NCBI RefSeq assembly: GCF_000328475.2
Contig: NC_026495.1
Location: 1 to 64,000 of the forward strand
Origin: Mycosarcoma maydis
Lineage: Eukaryota > Basidiomycota > Ustilaginomycetes > Ustilaginales
Reading direction: 5' to 3'
DNA length: 64,000 nt
In this document: positions 51,913-63,900 of the stretch, piece by piece
Position numbering within the stretch: the first letter of the stretch is position 1
How the letters are laid out: each line of letters opens with the position of its first letter
Translations under genes and position numbers: made by a program
Notes under the pieces: model-generated
The model's database searches: none
Told to the model about the DNA's origin: nothing
The model's input: only the letters and a program-made list of their open reading frames with translations

Positions 51913-52958
51913 GAGTAATCAACGTGATTTATGTGAAGAAGAAAGCCAGCAACGAGTTGCAGAGGCGCCTCTCGTGCCAGTGCGGTGTGACTGCGTGACT
52001 GTTGCTCACGACTGCGGAAAGATTCGTGATTGTTAACAAATCACGAATCACGAAGCACAACCGAATCACTCGTAAATGGATGGCTCTTTCGCCCATCACC
52101 AACCAAACCACATTACGATTCTCCCAATGTGACTCATGAATCGGTCACAAGTGCGAGAGTCTCTCTGGCTTGCTACAATCACACACGCTCGGGTGGACGC
52201 CGATCTGCGTTACAAAGCGTCCAACGTTAGATCAGTGACTGTCGTCGGTACGTGGTACAGAGCCGTGAGTGTGAGAGTCGTGAGTTCTGTCTGAATTAGC
52301 AATCACGAATACAAGTCTACGGTCACTAATCGCGAATAGTGCAAATCGCCTATTTGTATTCACGAATCACGCGGCTACAAAGACCAGCGAGAAGAAAAAC
52401 AAAAAGGAAAAGAAAAAAAATTGACACGATTCGCACGCACACACAATTTTGCATTCTTCCTGGTTTTGTGCTTCTTTTCTGGCTGGCCTCTGCTGTACCG
52501 CCTTGTGACAATCGGGAATGGTGGTGAGTGGTCAGTGGTGATGGGTGATTGGCAAAGCGTAGCGCGTCAGTAAAGTCACTCACTTGCTCAATCACAGTTG
52601 TTGGCTCAGCCTCGAATGGGGTATTGAATGTCGTCGTCGTCGTCGCCATCGTCGTCGTTATCATTATCCTTACTACCACCATCTCTCTTTCGACTTTTTC
52701 AAAGAAGAAAAGCTAAAAGCCTTCTCTGCTACTCCTTTTACCATCGCTCTCAAAGGCGGAATTCGTGTTCGACTTGCTTTCCCAAAGTCGTATCCAAAGT
52801 TTTCCCCCTTTGCTTCACCCCATCGGCTTCCTAGTGTGCGAAGTTTTTCGTATTTGCGAAAAACCGGCTAGTGAACTCCAGGGTGTTCCTCTTCCTTTCC
52901 ATCGTTTTAGCAGACGGCATCTTTTCATCTCTTGTTCTGATTCAGACATCATCCCAGA
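51913..52958. other. Divergent intergenic region between CUS1 and eIF3a
   Basis: Contains an inverted pair of the dispersed word (52021-52049), more copies to 52370, a purine-rich A/G run (52395-52425) and a TCG/CGT run at 52628-52665. A pyrimidine tract ending TTCAG at 52945 might mark a 5' UTR intron acceptor of eIF3a, not provable here. Confidence 0.5.
52021..52049. repeat. Inverted repeat of the dispersed GATTCGTGATT word
   Basis: Arms GATTCGTGATTGTT and AACAAATCACGAATC are complementary except for one bulged base, centred on TTAA. It can form a hairpin of about 14 bp. Confidence 0.85.
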
Positions 52959-55900
52959 ATGCCTCCGTTCGCCAAACCCGAGACCGTCCTGAAACGGTCC
53001 GAGGAACTCATCAATGTCGGTCAACACCAGGCCGCTTTGGCCGCGCTCAACGAGATTTTCACCTCTCGTCGTTTCAAGCAGACTCCTCTCCAGTCGCTTG
53101 AACCCATCATGCTCCGATTTGTCGATCTTTGCGTTGATCTCAAAAAGGGAAGGATGGCCAAGGAAGGTCTGATGCAATACAAGAACGTCTCGCAAAACAC
53201 AAACGCTCAATCCATCGAGCTCGTCATCAAGCACTTTATCAAGCTCGCCGATGCCAAAGTCGTAGAGGCTCAGTCCAAGGCCGATGCCGCCGTTGGTGAA
53301 ATTGACGTCGATGACCTCGAGGAGTCCGAGACCCCCGAGAGCATGCTCCTTGGCTCGGTCAGCGCTGACCAGAACAAGGACCGCACCGATCGTGTCCTCG
53401 TCACGCCTTGGCTCAAGTTTCTCTGGGAGGCCTACCGTACCGCGCTCGACATTCTCCGCAACAATGCTCGTCTCGAGGTGCCCTACCAGCAGATCGCCAA
53501 CCAGGCACTCAAGTTTTGTCTTCAGTACCAACGCAAAACCGAGTTCCGTCGTCTCTGCGAAGTCCTCCGTCAGCATCTCCAAAACGTTGCCCGCTACTCT
53601 CACCACGCCCACGCCATCAACCTCACCGACCAGGACACCCTCCAGCGTCACCTCGACACCCGCTTTGCGCAGCTCAACTCGGCCGTCGAACTCGAACTCT
53701 GGCAAGAGGCCTTCCGCTCCGTCGAGGACATCCACAACCTCCTCACCATGGCCAAAAAAGCTCCTCGTCCCGCCATGATGGCCAACTACTACGAGAAGCT
53801 CGCCCGTATCTTTATGGTCTCGGACAACAACCTCTTCCATGCCGCTGCCTGGAACCGCTACTACGCCCTTGCACGCTCCATCGCAAAGTCCGAGCAAGAA
53901 CACACCCAGATCGCCTCGTACGTTCTCATTAGCGCCCTCGCCGTCCCCGTCATCTCGTCCAACGCTCCCGGCACCGGCAACCTGCACAAGTCCAAGTCCG
54001 ACTTTCTCCAGGCCGACCACGAGGCTCGAAGCCGCACCGGTCGTCTCACCTCGCTTCTCGGCCTCAGTCGCACCCCCACTCGCGCCGGTCTGCTCAAGGA
54101 GGCTCTCAATCGCGACATTCTCAAAAAGGCGCGTCCCGAGCTTCGCGAACTCTACAACATCCTCGAGGTCGAATTCCATCCCCTCTCCATCTGCGCCAAG
54201 ATCGAGCCCATCCTCGCCTCGATCTCGCAGGATGCCGAGATGGCAAAGTACGTCAAGCCTCTTCACTCGGTCGTTCTCACTCGCCTCTTCCAGCAGCTCA
54301 GCCAGGTCTACGACGCCGTCAAGCTCTCCAAGGTGATGCAGCTCGTCTCTGCCTTCAAAGCTCCTCACAGCTACACGCCCGCCGAAATCGAAAAGTTCTG
54401 CCTCAACGCCTGCAAAAAGGGTCACCTCAACATCCGCATCGACCACGTTGCCCAGGCCATCACCTTCCAGGACGATGTCTTCTCCACCGACGTCCATCCC
54501 GCCGCTTCCGCCTCGTCCGAAGCTGACAACGTTGGTCTGCAGGCCTCCCCCTCTGAGCTCGTGCGCACCCAGCTCAGCCGACTCGCCACCTGTCTCGACA
54601 CCACGCTCAAGACCATCGATCCCACCATCCTTGCCGATGCGCAGGCTGCCAAGCGTCACGTTTTTGCGCGCGCCGTCGCTGCCGCCGAAGACGAGCACAA
54701 GGCTGCCATTGCCCGCAAGGCGCTCCTCGCGCGTCGCAAGGAGCTGCTCGAGGAAATGGCTACGCGCAAGGAGCGAGAAGAGGCGGCCGCGCGTGCCGAA
54801 CGCGCTCGTGCTGCCGCCGAGGCCGAACAGAAGCGCATCGCCGAAGAACAAAAGAAGCGCGAACAGGATCGCCTTAACAAGGAAGTCGAGGCGGTGCGCA
54901 TCGAGGAAGCCAAGAAAATGGCAAAGTCGTTGCAAGAGCGCGGAGGTCTCAAGCTTTCCGAGGAAGAACTTGCCAATCTGGACACGGACAAATTGGTCCA
55001 GATGCAGGTAGAGCAGATCGAAAAGGAAAAGAAGGAGCTTGCCGAGCGTCTGCGTCTCATCCACCGCCGAATGGACCACCTCGAGCGTGCCTACCGTCGC
55101 GAAGAGGCTCCCTTGCTTTCGGCTGACTACGAACGACAGAAGCAGGAAGACCTGCAATATCACAAGGCGGCTCGCATCACGCTGTTGCAGACTTCCAAGG
55201 ACAAACACGCCGCCGACCTCGAGATCAAGAAGCGTCTCACCCGAATCTTGCCCGACTACCAGCAGCTTCGTTCCATTATCGAGGATAAACGTCGCGGCGA
55301 ATTTGAAGAGCGAAGGAGAAAGGCTACCGAGCAGATTGAGCTCGAAAAGGAAAGGCGTCGTCAGCAAGTGCGCGACGAGAGGAGACGCGAGCGACAAGAG
55401 GCCGAAGAGGCCGAACGTCGCCGCGTCCAAGAGGAACAAGAGGCTCGTGCTCGTGCCGAGGAGGAGGAGCGCCTCGCCGAGCAGCGTCGTGTCGAAGAGG
55501 CTCAGCGCGCCGAGCTCGAGGCCAAGAAGCGCGCCGAAATCGAGGAGCGAAGGGCCAAGTTCCAGGCGACCGCCGACAAGCAACGACAGCGCGAGGAGGA
55601 GGCCGAGGCCAACCGTCGTTCTCGTGCCGCCGGTACTGGTGCTGCGCCTGCACAAGAGTTGGCCGCTGCTGATGCTACATGGCGCCGTGCTAGTGGCAGC
55701 CCTGCACCCACTCAAGCCGAGTCGCAACGTCCTCCCATCTTTGGCGCTGCTCGTACCGGTGGCGCTGGAGGCTGGCGTGAGCGCTTGGCTGCCAAGGAGG
55801 CCGCTGGTGGCAATGCTACTGCTGCTCCTTCTGCTCCTGCTGCCGCTCCTGCGCCTGCCTCTTCGGGAGCCTACCGACCTGGTATGTTCCGTGCCGCTGC

Positions 55901-56033
55901 CGGTGCTGGCGCTGGGGGACGGACGGATCGCGTGGCGGCCACTCCTCTCCCTCCCGCTGCCGCGGCTGCCGAGAGCGACGGCTTTACCGAGGTCAAGAAG
56001 AACGTCTACCGTCCTCCTGGTCGTCGTGCCTGA
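52959..56033 (+). CDS. TIF32: Translation initiation factor eIF3 subunit a (TIF32/RPG1)
   Basis: Encodes 1,024 residues, single exon, ATG at 52959. It opens MPPFAKPETVLKRSEELINV, followed by GQHQAALAALNEIFTSRRFK and KEGLMQYKNVSQNTN, which are conserved in eIF3a. A PCI domain spans about residues 320-510 (HPLSICAKIEPILASI, HSVVLTRLFQQLSQVYD). The second half is a long, highly charged Arg/Glu/Ala coiled coil (about 560-900) like the spectrin-type region that binds eIF3b, 18S rRNA and other factors. The C-terminus is Ala/Gly/Pro-rich and ends NVYRPPGRRA. It scaffolds the cytosolic eIF3 complex. Codon use is strongly biased to C-ending codons, which fits a highly expressed gene and leaves a long open frame on the opposite strand. 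Confidence 0.95.
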   Translation: MPPFAKPETVLKRSEELINVGQHQAALAALNEIFTSRRFKQTPLQSLEPIMLRFVDLCVDLKKGRMAKEGLMQYKNVSQNTNAQSIELVIKHFIKLADAKVVEAQSKADAAVGEIDVDDLEESETPESMLLGSVSADQNKDRTDRVLVTPWLKFLWEAYRTALDILRNNARLEVPYQQIANQALKFCLQYQRKTEFRRLCEVLRQHLQNVARYSHHAHAINLTDQDTLQRHLDTRFAQLNSAVELELWQEAFRSVEDIHNLLTMAKKAPRPAMMANYYEKLARIFMVSDNNLFHAAAWNRYYALARSIAKSEQEHTQIASYVLISALAVPVISSNAPGTGNLHKSKSDFLQADHEARSRTGRLTSLLGLSRTPTRAGLLKEALNRDILKKARPELRELYNILEVEFHPLSICAKIEPILASISQDAEMAKYVKPLHSVVLTRLFQQLSQVYDAVKLSKVMQLVSAFKAPHSYTPAEIEKFCLNACKKGHLNIRIDHVAQAITFQDDVFSTDVHPAASASSEADNVGLQASPSELVRTQLSRLATCLDTTLKTIDPTILADAQAAKRHVFARAVAAAEDEHKAAIARKALLARRKELLEEMATRKEREEAAARAERARAAAEAEQKRIAEEQKKREQDRLNKEVEAVRIEEAKKMAKSLQERGGLKLSEEELANLDTDKLVQMQVEQIEKEKKELAERLRLIHRRMDHLERAYRREEAPLLSADYERQKQEDLQYHKAARITLLQTSKDKHAADLEIKKRLTRILPDYQQLRSIIEDKRRGEFEERRRKATEQIELEKERRRQQVRDERRRERQEAEEAERRRVQEEQEARARAEEEERLAEQRRVEEAQRAELEAKKRAEIEERRAKFQATADKQRQREEEAEANRRSRAAGTGAAPAQELAAADATWRRASGSPAPTQAESQRPPIFGAARTGGAGGWRERLAAKEAAGGNATAAPSAPAAAPAPASSGAYRPGMFRAAAGAGAGGRTDRVAATPLPPAAAAAESDGFTEVKKNVYRPPGRRA

Positions 56034-56835
56034 TTGTTTCGCGTCTGGTCCCACAAACAAAAAAACAGCATCGCGTCTGTATGCGTATGCTTGTGTGTCC
56101 CCCTTGTACATTCTCCCTTGCATTCGCAAGACTCTTTCCGCTTATTCTGCTTGGATTCGAGTAGTGAATGTGCGAGACGGTATGAGTAGTTATATGCTAT
56201 CGAGCCGCCGTTTAGATTTGCGATTTGTGAATCAGTTGAAGAATACAATCTGTGAATCCAAATCCGATTCGTGATTGGTTGTCTAGACACCCTTTTGGTA
56301 TAAGTTAACGTTAGTTAGTCATGAGTGGTTAAGCTTCGAGTGAATCACGATTGGCTGGCCGGAAAGAACTGATCTAACAAATTTGACGAAGCACGCGTGA
56401 CGCGTTTAAATCGAAGATGTTAGATCGTGAAGTGGAAACCGTAGATCGTAGATTGGGCTTGGCATGCGCGCCTCGGTTTCGCGGTGATATGAATCGTGAT
56501 TAGGATGCACCTCGTAAGCGTGAATCGTCAAGACTGAGTTGGATGTCAGGATCCACGACTTGCCTCACCACTACGTACTGTCATCAGTATCGTCGAGCTG
56601 ACCAGATTGCATCTCGACAGACAGCTGAGAAGCACTTGGATCGGTGCTTTGTCCACAGCCTCAAGTGCTCAGCGCTGGACGCTGCCCTGCTTGCGACCAG
56701 CGCCTGCTGCTGTGTGGTGCATATACATTGGCGACTCGATTCGACTCGGTTCGGTTCGATGCGCAGCAGATCGACGTAGAAACGCAAGCCATCCACCATA
56801 CATTGCAGGTGGTCGTGGGCCGCTTTCTCGACACG
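56034..56835. other. Intergenic region
   Basis: eIF3a 3' region followed by the upstream region of the VTT gene, with AATCGTGA-type words at 56215-56280, 56340-56350 and 56485-56530. No gene. Confidence 0.5.
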
Positions 56836-58227
56836 ATGAGTAGGATTACGAATGCAACGGTGCAGCGCGAGGCCATTTCGGCACTGCAAGCTGCTCGAAC
56901 AACGAGCAGTGTTGGCGCATCCGGCAGCGACGCGGCACGGGATAGCGATACGATTTCGATCCAGTCGCGACATACGCTGCGCGTGTTTTCGGCAGAAGAC
57001 GAGGACGAGGAGCAAGATCCGTGGTCGGCGATACCACGACGGGTGTCGTCAACGCCAGCAGCCGAGCTACCGACGCTGAGTCGTGCGCAACGCAAGCAGC
57101 TGATCGTGCGTGCACTGCTGCAACTGCTCGTTCTGTTCGTGGTATGCCTCGTCGGTCTCGGAGGCACGCTTTGGCTGGCACTGCCTGTCATCTCGCCCGA
57201 GGACAAACCGTTGTTCAAGATCCCACGTTCCTTTGACGATCTGCGCGCGCTGAATACGGTTCTGCAGCATTACAAGTCGGAGCATTTCGCGAGGGTGCTG
57301 CTGTGCTGGACGATCGTGTATCTGTTTTTACAGGCATTTTCGATCCCGGGGAGCATGTACATGTCGATCCTGGCGGGAGCGCTGTTTGGTGTGCCGCTGG
57401 CGCTTCCGTTGGTGTGCGCGAGTGTTGCTACGGGAGCGAGCATCTGCTATCTGATCAGCAAGTTCCTAGGGACCATGCTGCTCGCGCTGCCCTCCTGGCA
57501 AGCACGCATCGACGACTGGAAGCACAAGCTGGCGCAGCACGACGACAATCTGCTCTCGTACCTGATCGTGCTGCGAATGATGCCACTACCTCCACACAAC
57601 ATTGTCAACATCCTCTCGCCTCATCTGGGCATTCGACTCGGCGTCTTCTGGCTCTCTACGTTTGGTGGCATCTTTGCGGTCAGCGTGATCCACGTGACGA
57701 TCGGAGAGAAGCTAGACCAGATGACTGGCGACGAGCGGTTCAGCATGTTGAGTTGGCGGAACGTGTTGCTGCTAGGCGGAGTGATGGTGGCAGTAATGCT
57801 GCCTGTTGCCGTACGACGATACAACCGCGATCCCACGCTCACGCATGCTGAGCACGGCGCCGTGTACCTGGACGAACAAGTGGACGACGATGCGCCGCAT
57901 CTGCCCGAGAGTTTTCGGCGAAACCTTGCTGCACTTGCAGCGAGCGGTGCTGCTGACGACGATGACGATGATGAATTGCCACCACATCGGAGCGTGGATA
58001 CGCACCACCTTGCGGCGGACGACAGCTTTCCGAACTGGACCGACGCGAGATCGAGTTGCGACGACCCGGACGAGCATATGTGGGAGACGCACAGTGCAGA
58101 GTACGCAAGAGGTGGTGTGTTCGCCGACCGCCATGCACGCGACGCAACGCCCAATGCGCACGCTCAGTCGTCGACACGTGCCAGACTCAAGAGCTGGATC
58201 CACACTCGCACCGGCGTCAAGCTGTGA
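56836..58227 (+). CDS. VTT-domain (TMEM41/TVP38/DedA-like) membrane protein
   Basis: Encodes 463 residues from ATG at 56836 (MSRITNATVQ), the first ATG in a frame that otherwise extends upstream via GTG. A cytosolic N-terminus of about 85 residues leads to TM1 (LLQLLVLFVVCLVGLGGTLW). The VTT core at about 160-260 has LQAFSIPGSMYMSILAGALF, then VLRMMPLPPHNIVNILSPHL, the conserved re-entrant region with an R-x-x-P-like turn. Further segments are LGVFWLSTFGGIFAVSVIHV and NVLLLGGVMVAVMLPVAV. The SIPGS...GALFG motif is closest to TMEM41-type scramblases of the ER, while TVP38 is Golgi-located. The C-terminal 130 residues are acidic with an Asp run. Role: probable ER lipid scramblase, inferred. Confidence 0.83.
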   Translation: MSRITNATVQREAISALQAARTTSSVGASGSDAARDSDTISIQSRHTLRVFSAEDEDEEQDPWSAIPRRVSSTPAAELPTLSRAQRKQLIVRALLQLLVLFVVCLVGLGGTLWLALPVISPEDKPLFKIPRSFDDLRALNTVLQHYKSEHFARVLLCWTIVYLFLQAFSIPGSMYMSILAGALFGVPLALPLVCASVATGASICYLISKFLGTMLLALPSWQARIDDWKHKLAQHDDNLLSYLIVLRMMPLPPHNIVNILSPHLGIRLGVFWLSTFGGIFAVSVIHVTIGEKLDQMTGDERFSMLSWRNVLLLGGVMVAVMLPVAVRRYNRDPTLTHAEHGAVYLDEQVDDDAPHLPESFRRNLAALAASGAADDDDDDELPPHRSVDTHHLAADDSFPNWTDARSSCDDPDEHMWETHSAEYARGGVFADRHARDATPNAHAQSSTRARLKSWIHTRTGVKL

Positions 58228-58954
58228 TGCGTCGAATCGCGAATTGCAACCATCTAGCCCGAAGTGAATGTGTGTGCTGCTGTGGCTGTAGCGTTCGACG
58301 CTGCATGTCTGGCGTGCTAGCGCTCGGGTCGCTTGATGCGCCCGGTGCATAGCACTGTGTTGAGATAGACGCTGAATACATAGCGTCGAGCCTCCTCGCC
58401 ACGCCGAGCGCAGCATGAAAGCTCCAGCTGCCAAGCTCGAGCCCTGTTGCGCTGCGATACAGATATGTGGATGCTAGACACGATCAATGTGCAGTGCGCG
58501 ACGGCGCACGATGCGTAGCGGTACGGGCGCGGTTTGTCGCGCGTGGTGCGCTAGCGCGAGCGCTTGTTTCGCGAGTGCACGCGCAATACGCTCGAACCGG
58601 GCCGAATGCAGTGATCACTCGGATGCGCTTCCAGAAGCGCTAACACTCGTCGCCATCCAGTACGACCAAAGAGCCACCAGTGAGAGCTACCAAGATGCAG
58701 TGCGCCTTGCTCTCCGGCTCGGTGGCAGCGCGCACCGGCGCACCTGGTGGCTAGCATGCTGCGTTGTGTACGCGCCTGACGAGTGAGCTGCTAAGCTGAG
58801 ACACATACATATCAACACAAGCGACCATCTCTAGTGCAGTTGCGGGCTGCCGAACAAGGGCATGCAGCCATGTAAACACACGCGCACAGCCTCGACTTGA
58901 CTTTGTACGACGCAATGAGCAGCCAGCAAGAAACATGTAACTATTGGATGCGCA
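58228..58954. other. Convergent intergenic region
   Basis: About 730 bases, GC-rich, between the VTT gene and PRE6 3' ends. Short frames on both strands, none convincing. Confidence 0.5.
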
Positions 58955-59827
58955 TCAAGACATGGAGGCCTGTGCACCTGCAGTGGCAGCTAGCCTGTTT
59001 CTCCTCCTCTCGGCATCGAGCTCCTTTTCAGCATTGATCTGGTCTACAAACTTTTCGATCTCGGCGAGCTCTACATTTGTGACGCTAGCGTGTGCGTCCA
59101 TGAGCGCGATTTCGATGTTCTTGGCACCGGTCTGAACCACCTCGAGCAGACTCTTGATGGCGAGTTTGATGGTTTGCTCTTTGGTGAGGTCGTCCTTGTA
59201 GTTCTTCTCGAGAAATTCGCGGACGGTTTTCGAGCTTCGACCGATCGCGTTGGCCTTCCAGGCGGAATACATGCCGCTCGGTTCGGTCTGGTACAGTTTC
59301 GGAGTCGAGTCGTTTGCATCGAATCCAATGATGAGCGTCGAGATGCCAAACGGACGTACACCACCGGACTGCGTATACTTTTGCTGGATGGCTGCGACGT
59401 GGCGCGTGATATAGTCGACAGTCACCGGATCTTCGACGGTGAGACGATGCGATTGGCATTCGGTGCGCGCCTTGTCGATCAAGATGCGTGCGTCGGCGGT
59501 GAGTCCGGCAAACGCCAGGCAGATGTGATCGTCGAGCATCGCTGTCTTGCGAATCGTACGTGCATCTTGAAGTTGCAACACCGACTTCTTCTCGACTCCA
59601 AGTACGACAACGTCCTTGCCTCGAACACCTACGGCGCACGTCCCTTTTCGAACCGCCTCAAGTGCGTATTCTACCTGGAACAGGTGTCCGTCCGGCGAAA
59701 ATACCGTCAGCGCTGTCCAGCCAACCAGCACAAGCACAACATTCAAGAACAACAAACTTCAGTACGTCGCCAGCCAGCATCCAAATCGTCGAGATCACGC
59801 CAGATACTCACCTCGATCATACGACAT
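58955..59827 (-). CDS. PRE6: 20S proteasome subunit alpha4 (PRE6/PSMA7), two exons
   Basis: complement(join(58955..59712,59812..59827)), 257 residues. Exon 1 is 16 bases (MSYDR plus one base), followed by GTGAGT. The 99-base intron ends GGACAG, and exon 2 continues [20 protein letters not shown], the proteasome alpha N-terminal signature. [20 protein letters not shown] and [20 protein letters not shown] with [13 protein letters not shown] are characteristic of alpha4 rather than other alpha subunits. The C-terminal helix ([20 protein letters not shown]) is longer than average. The protein forms part of the outer gate ring of the 20S core. Without the tiny first exon the protein would lack its H0 helix start. 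Confidence 0.95.
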
Positions 59828-60995
59828 GTTGCGTTGGTTGTGGTGTGTGAATGGTGGTGGTGGTGATGGGGCGTAGTAAATGAGTGCGAATTGGTTCGTG
59901 TTCCATGGCCCATGCTCGTTCACCGTTGCTTGCAAACAGTCGCAGTGACGAGTGCAGAAAGGAACGCGTCAGTCGGTTTCGATTTTGCTTTCTCGTCACT
60001 CAAATTCACACTCACCCCTCTCACAAGTCAGAGCGCAACGATCAGATCCGTGATTCGTGATTATCAAGTGTGAGTGCCACCTAAGCGTGTTAAACCCAAT
60101 CGTGAATTGGCAAATGTTAAAGCTCCGGCTCGCCGCTCCACACACTCACGACTGCATGTTCGTCAAAGCCAAGATTCTGAATCGTGAATCGTGAATTCAG
60201 ACACGGCAGCGTAGAGAGAGGCGGACCGAGGTGCCGAAGCTTGGTGCCACTTTCACAGCTCAGTCACAGCTCAGTCACAGCTCAGTCAGAGTGCGTGCAG
60301 GGAACCACGGATCTGCAATTCACCATGGTGGATTCACGATTTCGACCTCGCTTCACCTCTCGAACGATGTGAGTCACGAGTGTGGCGCCGTGCTTGATCG
60401 GATCGAACAGCAAACAGCACACTGCGCATGGCACTTGGCACTTGGCACTTGTGACGGATGAATCGAGATCACGGATGCACCGATAAGTGTCAACAACGGA
60501 AGGGCTTCTCGAATTTGGTTTTGCTTTTTTCCTTTTCTTACCCCTTTTTTTTGCGCCAATTTCAGGTGGAAGCAAGCTCTGGAAGGAGCATTGACGATTT
60601 CCAATCCGCACAAAATGTGCACGAGTCCGCGAGCCACGACTTGTGAGCCGTGAGTTGGAGTGACGTGTGACGTGTGGAACTACCCTGTGACTTGGGTGTA
60701 ATCAACACAGCTTTTCAAGTTTGGGTTGATCCGTGATTGACGATTGCTTTGCAGACGCTTTTCGGCAACCATTCACGATTTGTGATTCACGATCCACGCC
60801 TTGTGATTCGTGATTGTAGATGGCGAGGTGCCAAGTGTGACGGGACGAAACAGGTTTCGGTAGAGCCGAGTGGATTCGCTCGTCGGCATCGCCACTCGTT
60901 GCGCTACCACCATCTCTGTCTCGAGGTGCAAGGAGAATGGCTCAGCCGTTTGGCTCGTCGACGCTGCTTCCGCCGCCGCTGCTTGATATCCGATC
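59828..60995. other. Divergent intergenic region between PRE6 and CCH1
   Basis: Contains TCACGATT words (60050-60062, 60180-60195, 60770-60815), an 11-base tandem repeat (60254-60286) and a GGCACTTG repeat (60430-60453). No gene seen. Confidence 0.5.
60254..60286. repeat. CACAGCTCAGT 11-base tandem repeat
   Basis: Three exact copies in the CCH1 upstream region. Confidence 0.9.
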
Positions 60996-63900
60996 ATGAG
61001 CCAATCCAACGAGACCGACCCAGATCCGCACGCCCTACCACACCAACAGCTCAGCTTGCATCCTCCCTGGACAGACTCGACGCGTTCCCCCACATCTCCC
61101 CAACCCAGAGACTCGTACAGTGCGAGCAGCATCCCCGATCACAACTCGGACATCTACATCAACAGCTACTACTATGGCAACACCGACATGTCGGAGCTCG
61201 CTGCTGCCAGCCCCAACCCAACTCTCGCTCAGAGCCCTCTCAGCTCGGCCAACCCCACCAATTCCAACGACGATCGCCTCCTGAGACGACTCAGCTGGGA
61301 CCACTCTCACGACCCGCCCCATCACCAAGCCCATCCAGCTACACAGCCAGCTACACCGCCAGCCGCACCATCCAGCTCACATCGGCGCAGCATTTCTTCC
61401 ATCGATGCAGGCATCCTTACCGGCCCACTCGAGCTCTCGCCCCAGCAACCACACGCAAGCCAATCTATGCACTATGGCTACAGCGCCGAGTCGGATGTCA
61501 CCTACATCACCGAGGACAACGATAGAGCACTGCTCACTTTGCAAACCCATGCTCTTCCATCTCGCTCAGTCAAATACCATGAGCCAGATCACCATCACTT
61601 GCACCGCACTGCTTCGCCCGACGCCATCGAACAGGCTCACGAACCCACGCTCAAATCCAGCGCAGACGTCTACGCCACTTGCAATTACGACAGAGCCAGG
61701 TCCGGTCTCGACCGTTTCACCAAGTCGATCCGCAGAATGAGTCGCCGCGTCGTCCACCATCAGCAGCATCACGCTCACATCCCACTCACAGATCAGGATC
61801 CCGAAGAAAGCGATTCATCCGCCGTCGCCGCCGCCACCACCACCACCTTGACTCACCCCGATCGACAGCCATCTTCATCTCACCACGTCCGCCCAAGCAC
61901 CCACCAGTTGCAGCTATTACGAGGCAAAAGTCTAGGTCTCTTTGGCCCCGACAATCCTCTTCGCAAGTCGCTTGCCGCGCTGCTTTCCCAATGGTGGATG
62001 GAACCACTCATCTTGCTCCTCATCCTTGCCAACACCGTCACCCTCGTCGTACAGGCCGCTCCCAGCGTCTATGCACATCCAAGACCCGACAACTACTTTG
62101 GCGCCATCCCCGACTACATCCTACTCGCCATCTTTGGCATCTACACCCTTGAGATCCTCGCTCGCATCATCGTGTCTGGTTTGGTCATCAACCCGCCTCC
62201 GCTCTACGCTGCGCCCATCCCAACGGCCCACGACGATCACTCAGGTACGTCCGACGCCACCACAAAGCAATCCTTTTCCACCTCCCCCGAGCACAAGCGC
62301 CAAATGTCCAGATCCAACACGCTCGACACGCTCGGCCTCTTTGGCGGCAACCTCAAATCTACCGCCCAGAAGGTGCTTGCAGGCAACTCGGGCCTGACCG
62401 AGTCCTACTTTGAGTCACGCCGAGCTTCGGCAACAGCAACGCAAACGCAAACCATCACGCTTGCCTCCTCTGCCCCGCATACGCATGACCCTTTGTCGAC
62501 GCACCAACAGTCTCGACATCCTGCTCGACATGTCAATCAGAGCGAGACCAGCATGTTTCTTTCCGAATCCACCGCGCCCTCATTCTGGCAAAACACAAAG
62601 ACGCCCTTCGCCGAAGCTTTCGAGAAGCAACGCGTGCAGGCAGTCCATCACGCTTTCTTGCGCCATTCCTGGAATCGTGTCGATGTAGTCGCCGTCGTCG
62701 CTTTCTGGATCGCTTTCGCCTTGGCTCTCGGTGGTCAAGAATCCGCCAACCATCACCACATCTACATCTTTCGAGCGCTTAGCGTCCTCCGTTGTGCTCG
62801 TCTTCTCACCGCCACTAGCGGTACCACCACCATCTTGCACTCGCTCAAGGCCTCCGCCTTTATCCTGCTCAGCGTTACCTTCTTCACTGGCTATGCCATG
62901 CTTCTCTTTGGCATCATCGGCATTCAGAGTTTCGAGGGCTCCTACCGCAGAAACTGTGTCTGGGTCGGTGATCTCAACGGACAGCCGGGCAACAACAATA
63001 CTCTCTCACAACTCTGCGGAGGCTATCTTACCACCGCCGGTCAAACACTCGGTCACGTCCTCGTCGATGGCGCTCCCTCCGGCTCGTCTCCCAAAGGTTT
63101 CATCTGTCCGCGAGGTCAAGTATGCCAAGAGCAATCCACCAACCCCGAATCCAACACGCAGTCCTTCGATAACATTATCACCTCGCTTCTCCAAGTCGTC
63201 ATCGTCATCTCGTCCAACAACTGGTCGCAGACCATGTACGACATGATCGACGCCGACTACTATTCTTCCTGCATCTACTTTATCGTCGGAATCATCATTC
63301 TCAACTTTTGGCTCGCAAACTTGTTTGTCGCCGTTATCACAAATAGCTTTGCTACCCTCACCGCACGTACCCAGCGCAGTGCTTTTGCCGATCAAATCCT
63401 TCAGGACAACTCCAACAAAGACCAAACCCAACTCCAAAAAGGAAGGCTCAAGTCGCTCGCCCTCGGCTTCAAGCGTGTGTGGGGCTACACAAAATACCTC
63501 TGGATCCTCGCCATCATCTTTGACGTAGCTACCCAAGCGTCTCGCGCAACCTACCTGCAACCGGCAGAGATTCAAAAGCGCGCCAGAATCGAGCTCTACT
63601 TTACCCTTGCCTTTGATTTTGAGATCGCAATGCGCTTCCTTGCCTTTGTGCTCGATGGTGACTGGCGTGGCTTCCTCGCCTCCAAGCAGAATCGCGCCGA
63701 TTTCTTCTTGGCCTTGGTCACCAGCCTCATCCAGATTCCCGTCATCAAGTCGTCCCAAGTCTACCCTTGGCTCACCTTTTTCCAGCTCGCCCGTTTCTAT
63801 CGAGTCATCGCTGCCATTCCGCGCATGCGTGTGCTGCTGGTCCGAGCATTTGGCTCACTCAACAAGATGCTCAACATGGTGCTCTTTCTGCTCCTCATCG

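Noticed and set aside
52815..56129. A 1,100-codon open frame on the minus strand opposite eIF3a
   Set aside because: It mirrors the C-ending codon bias of eIF3a, has Leu/Gly/Ser-rich low-information sequence and no family motif, while the plus strand is a certain gene.
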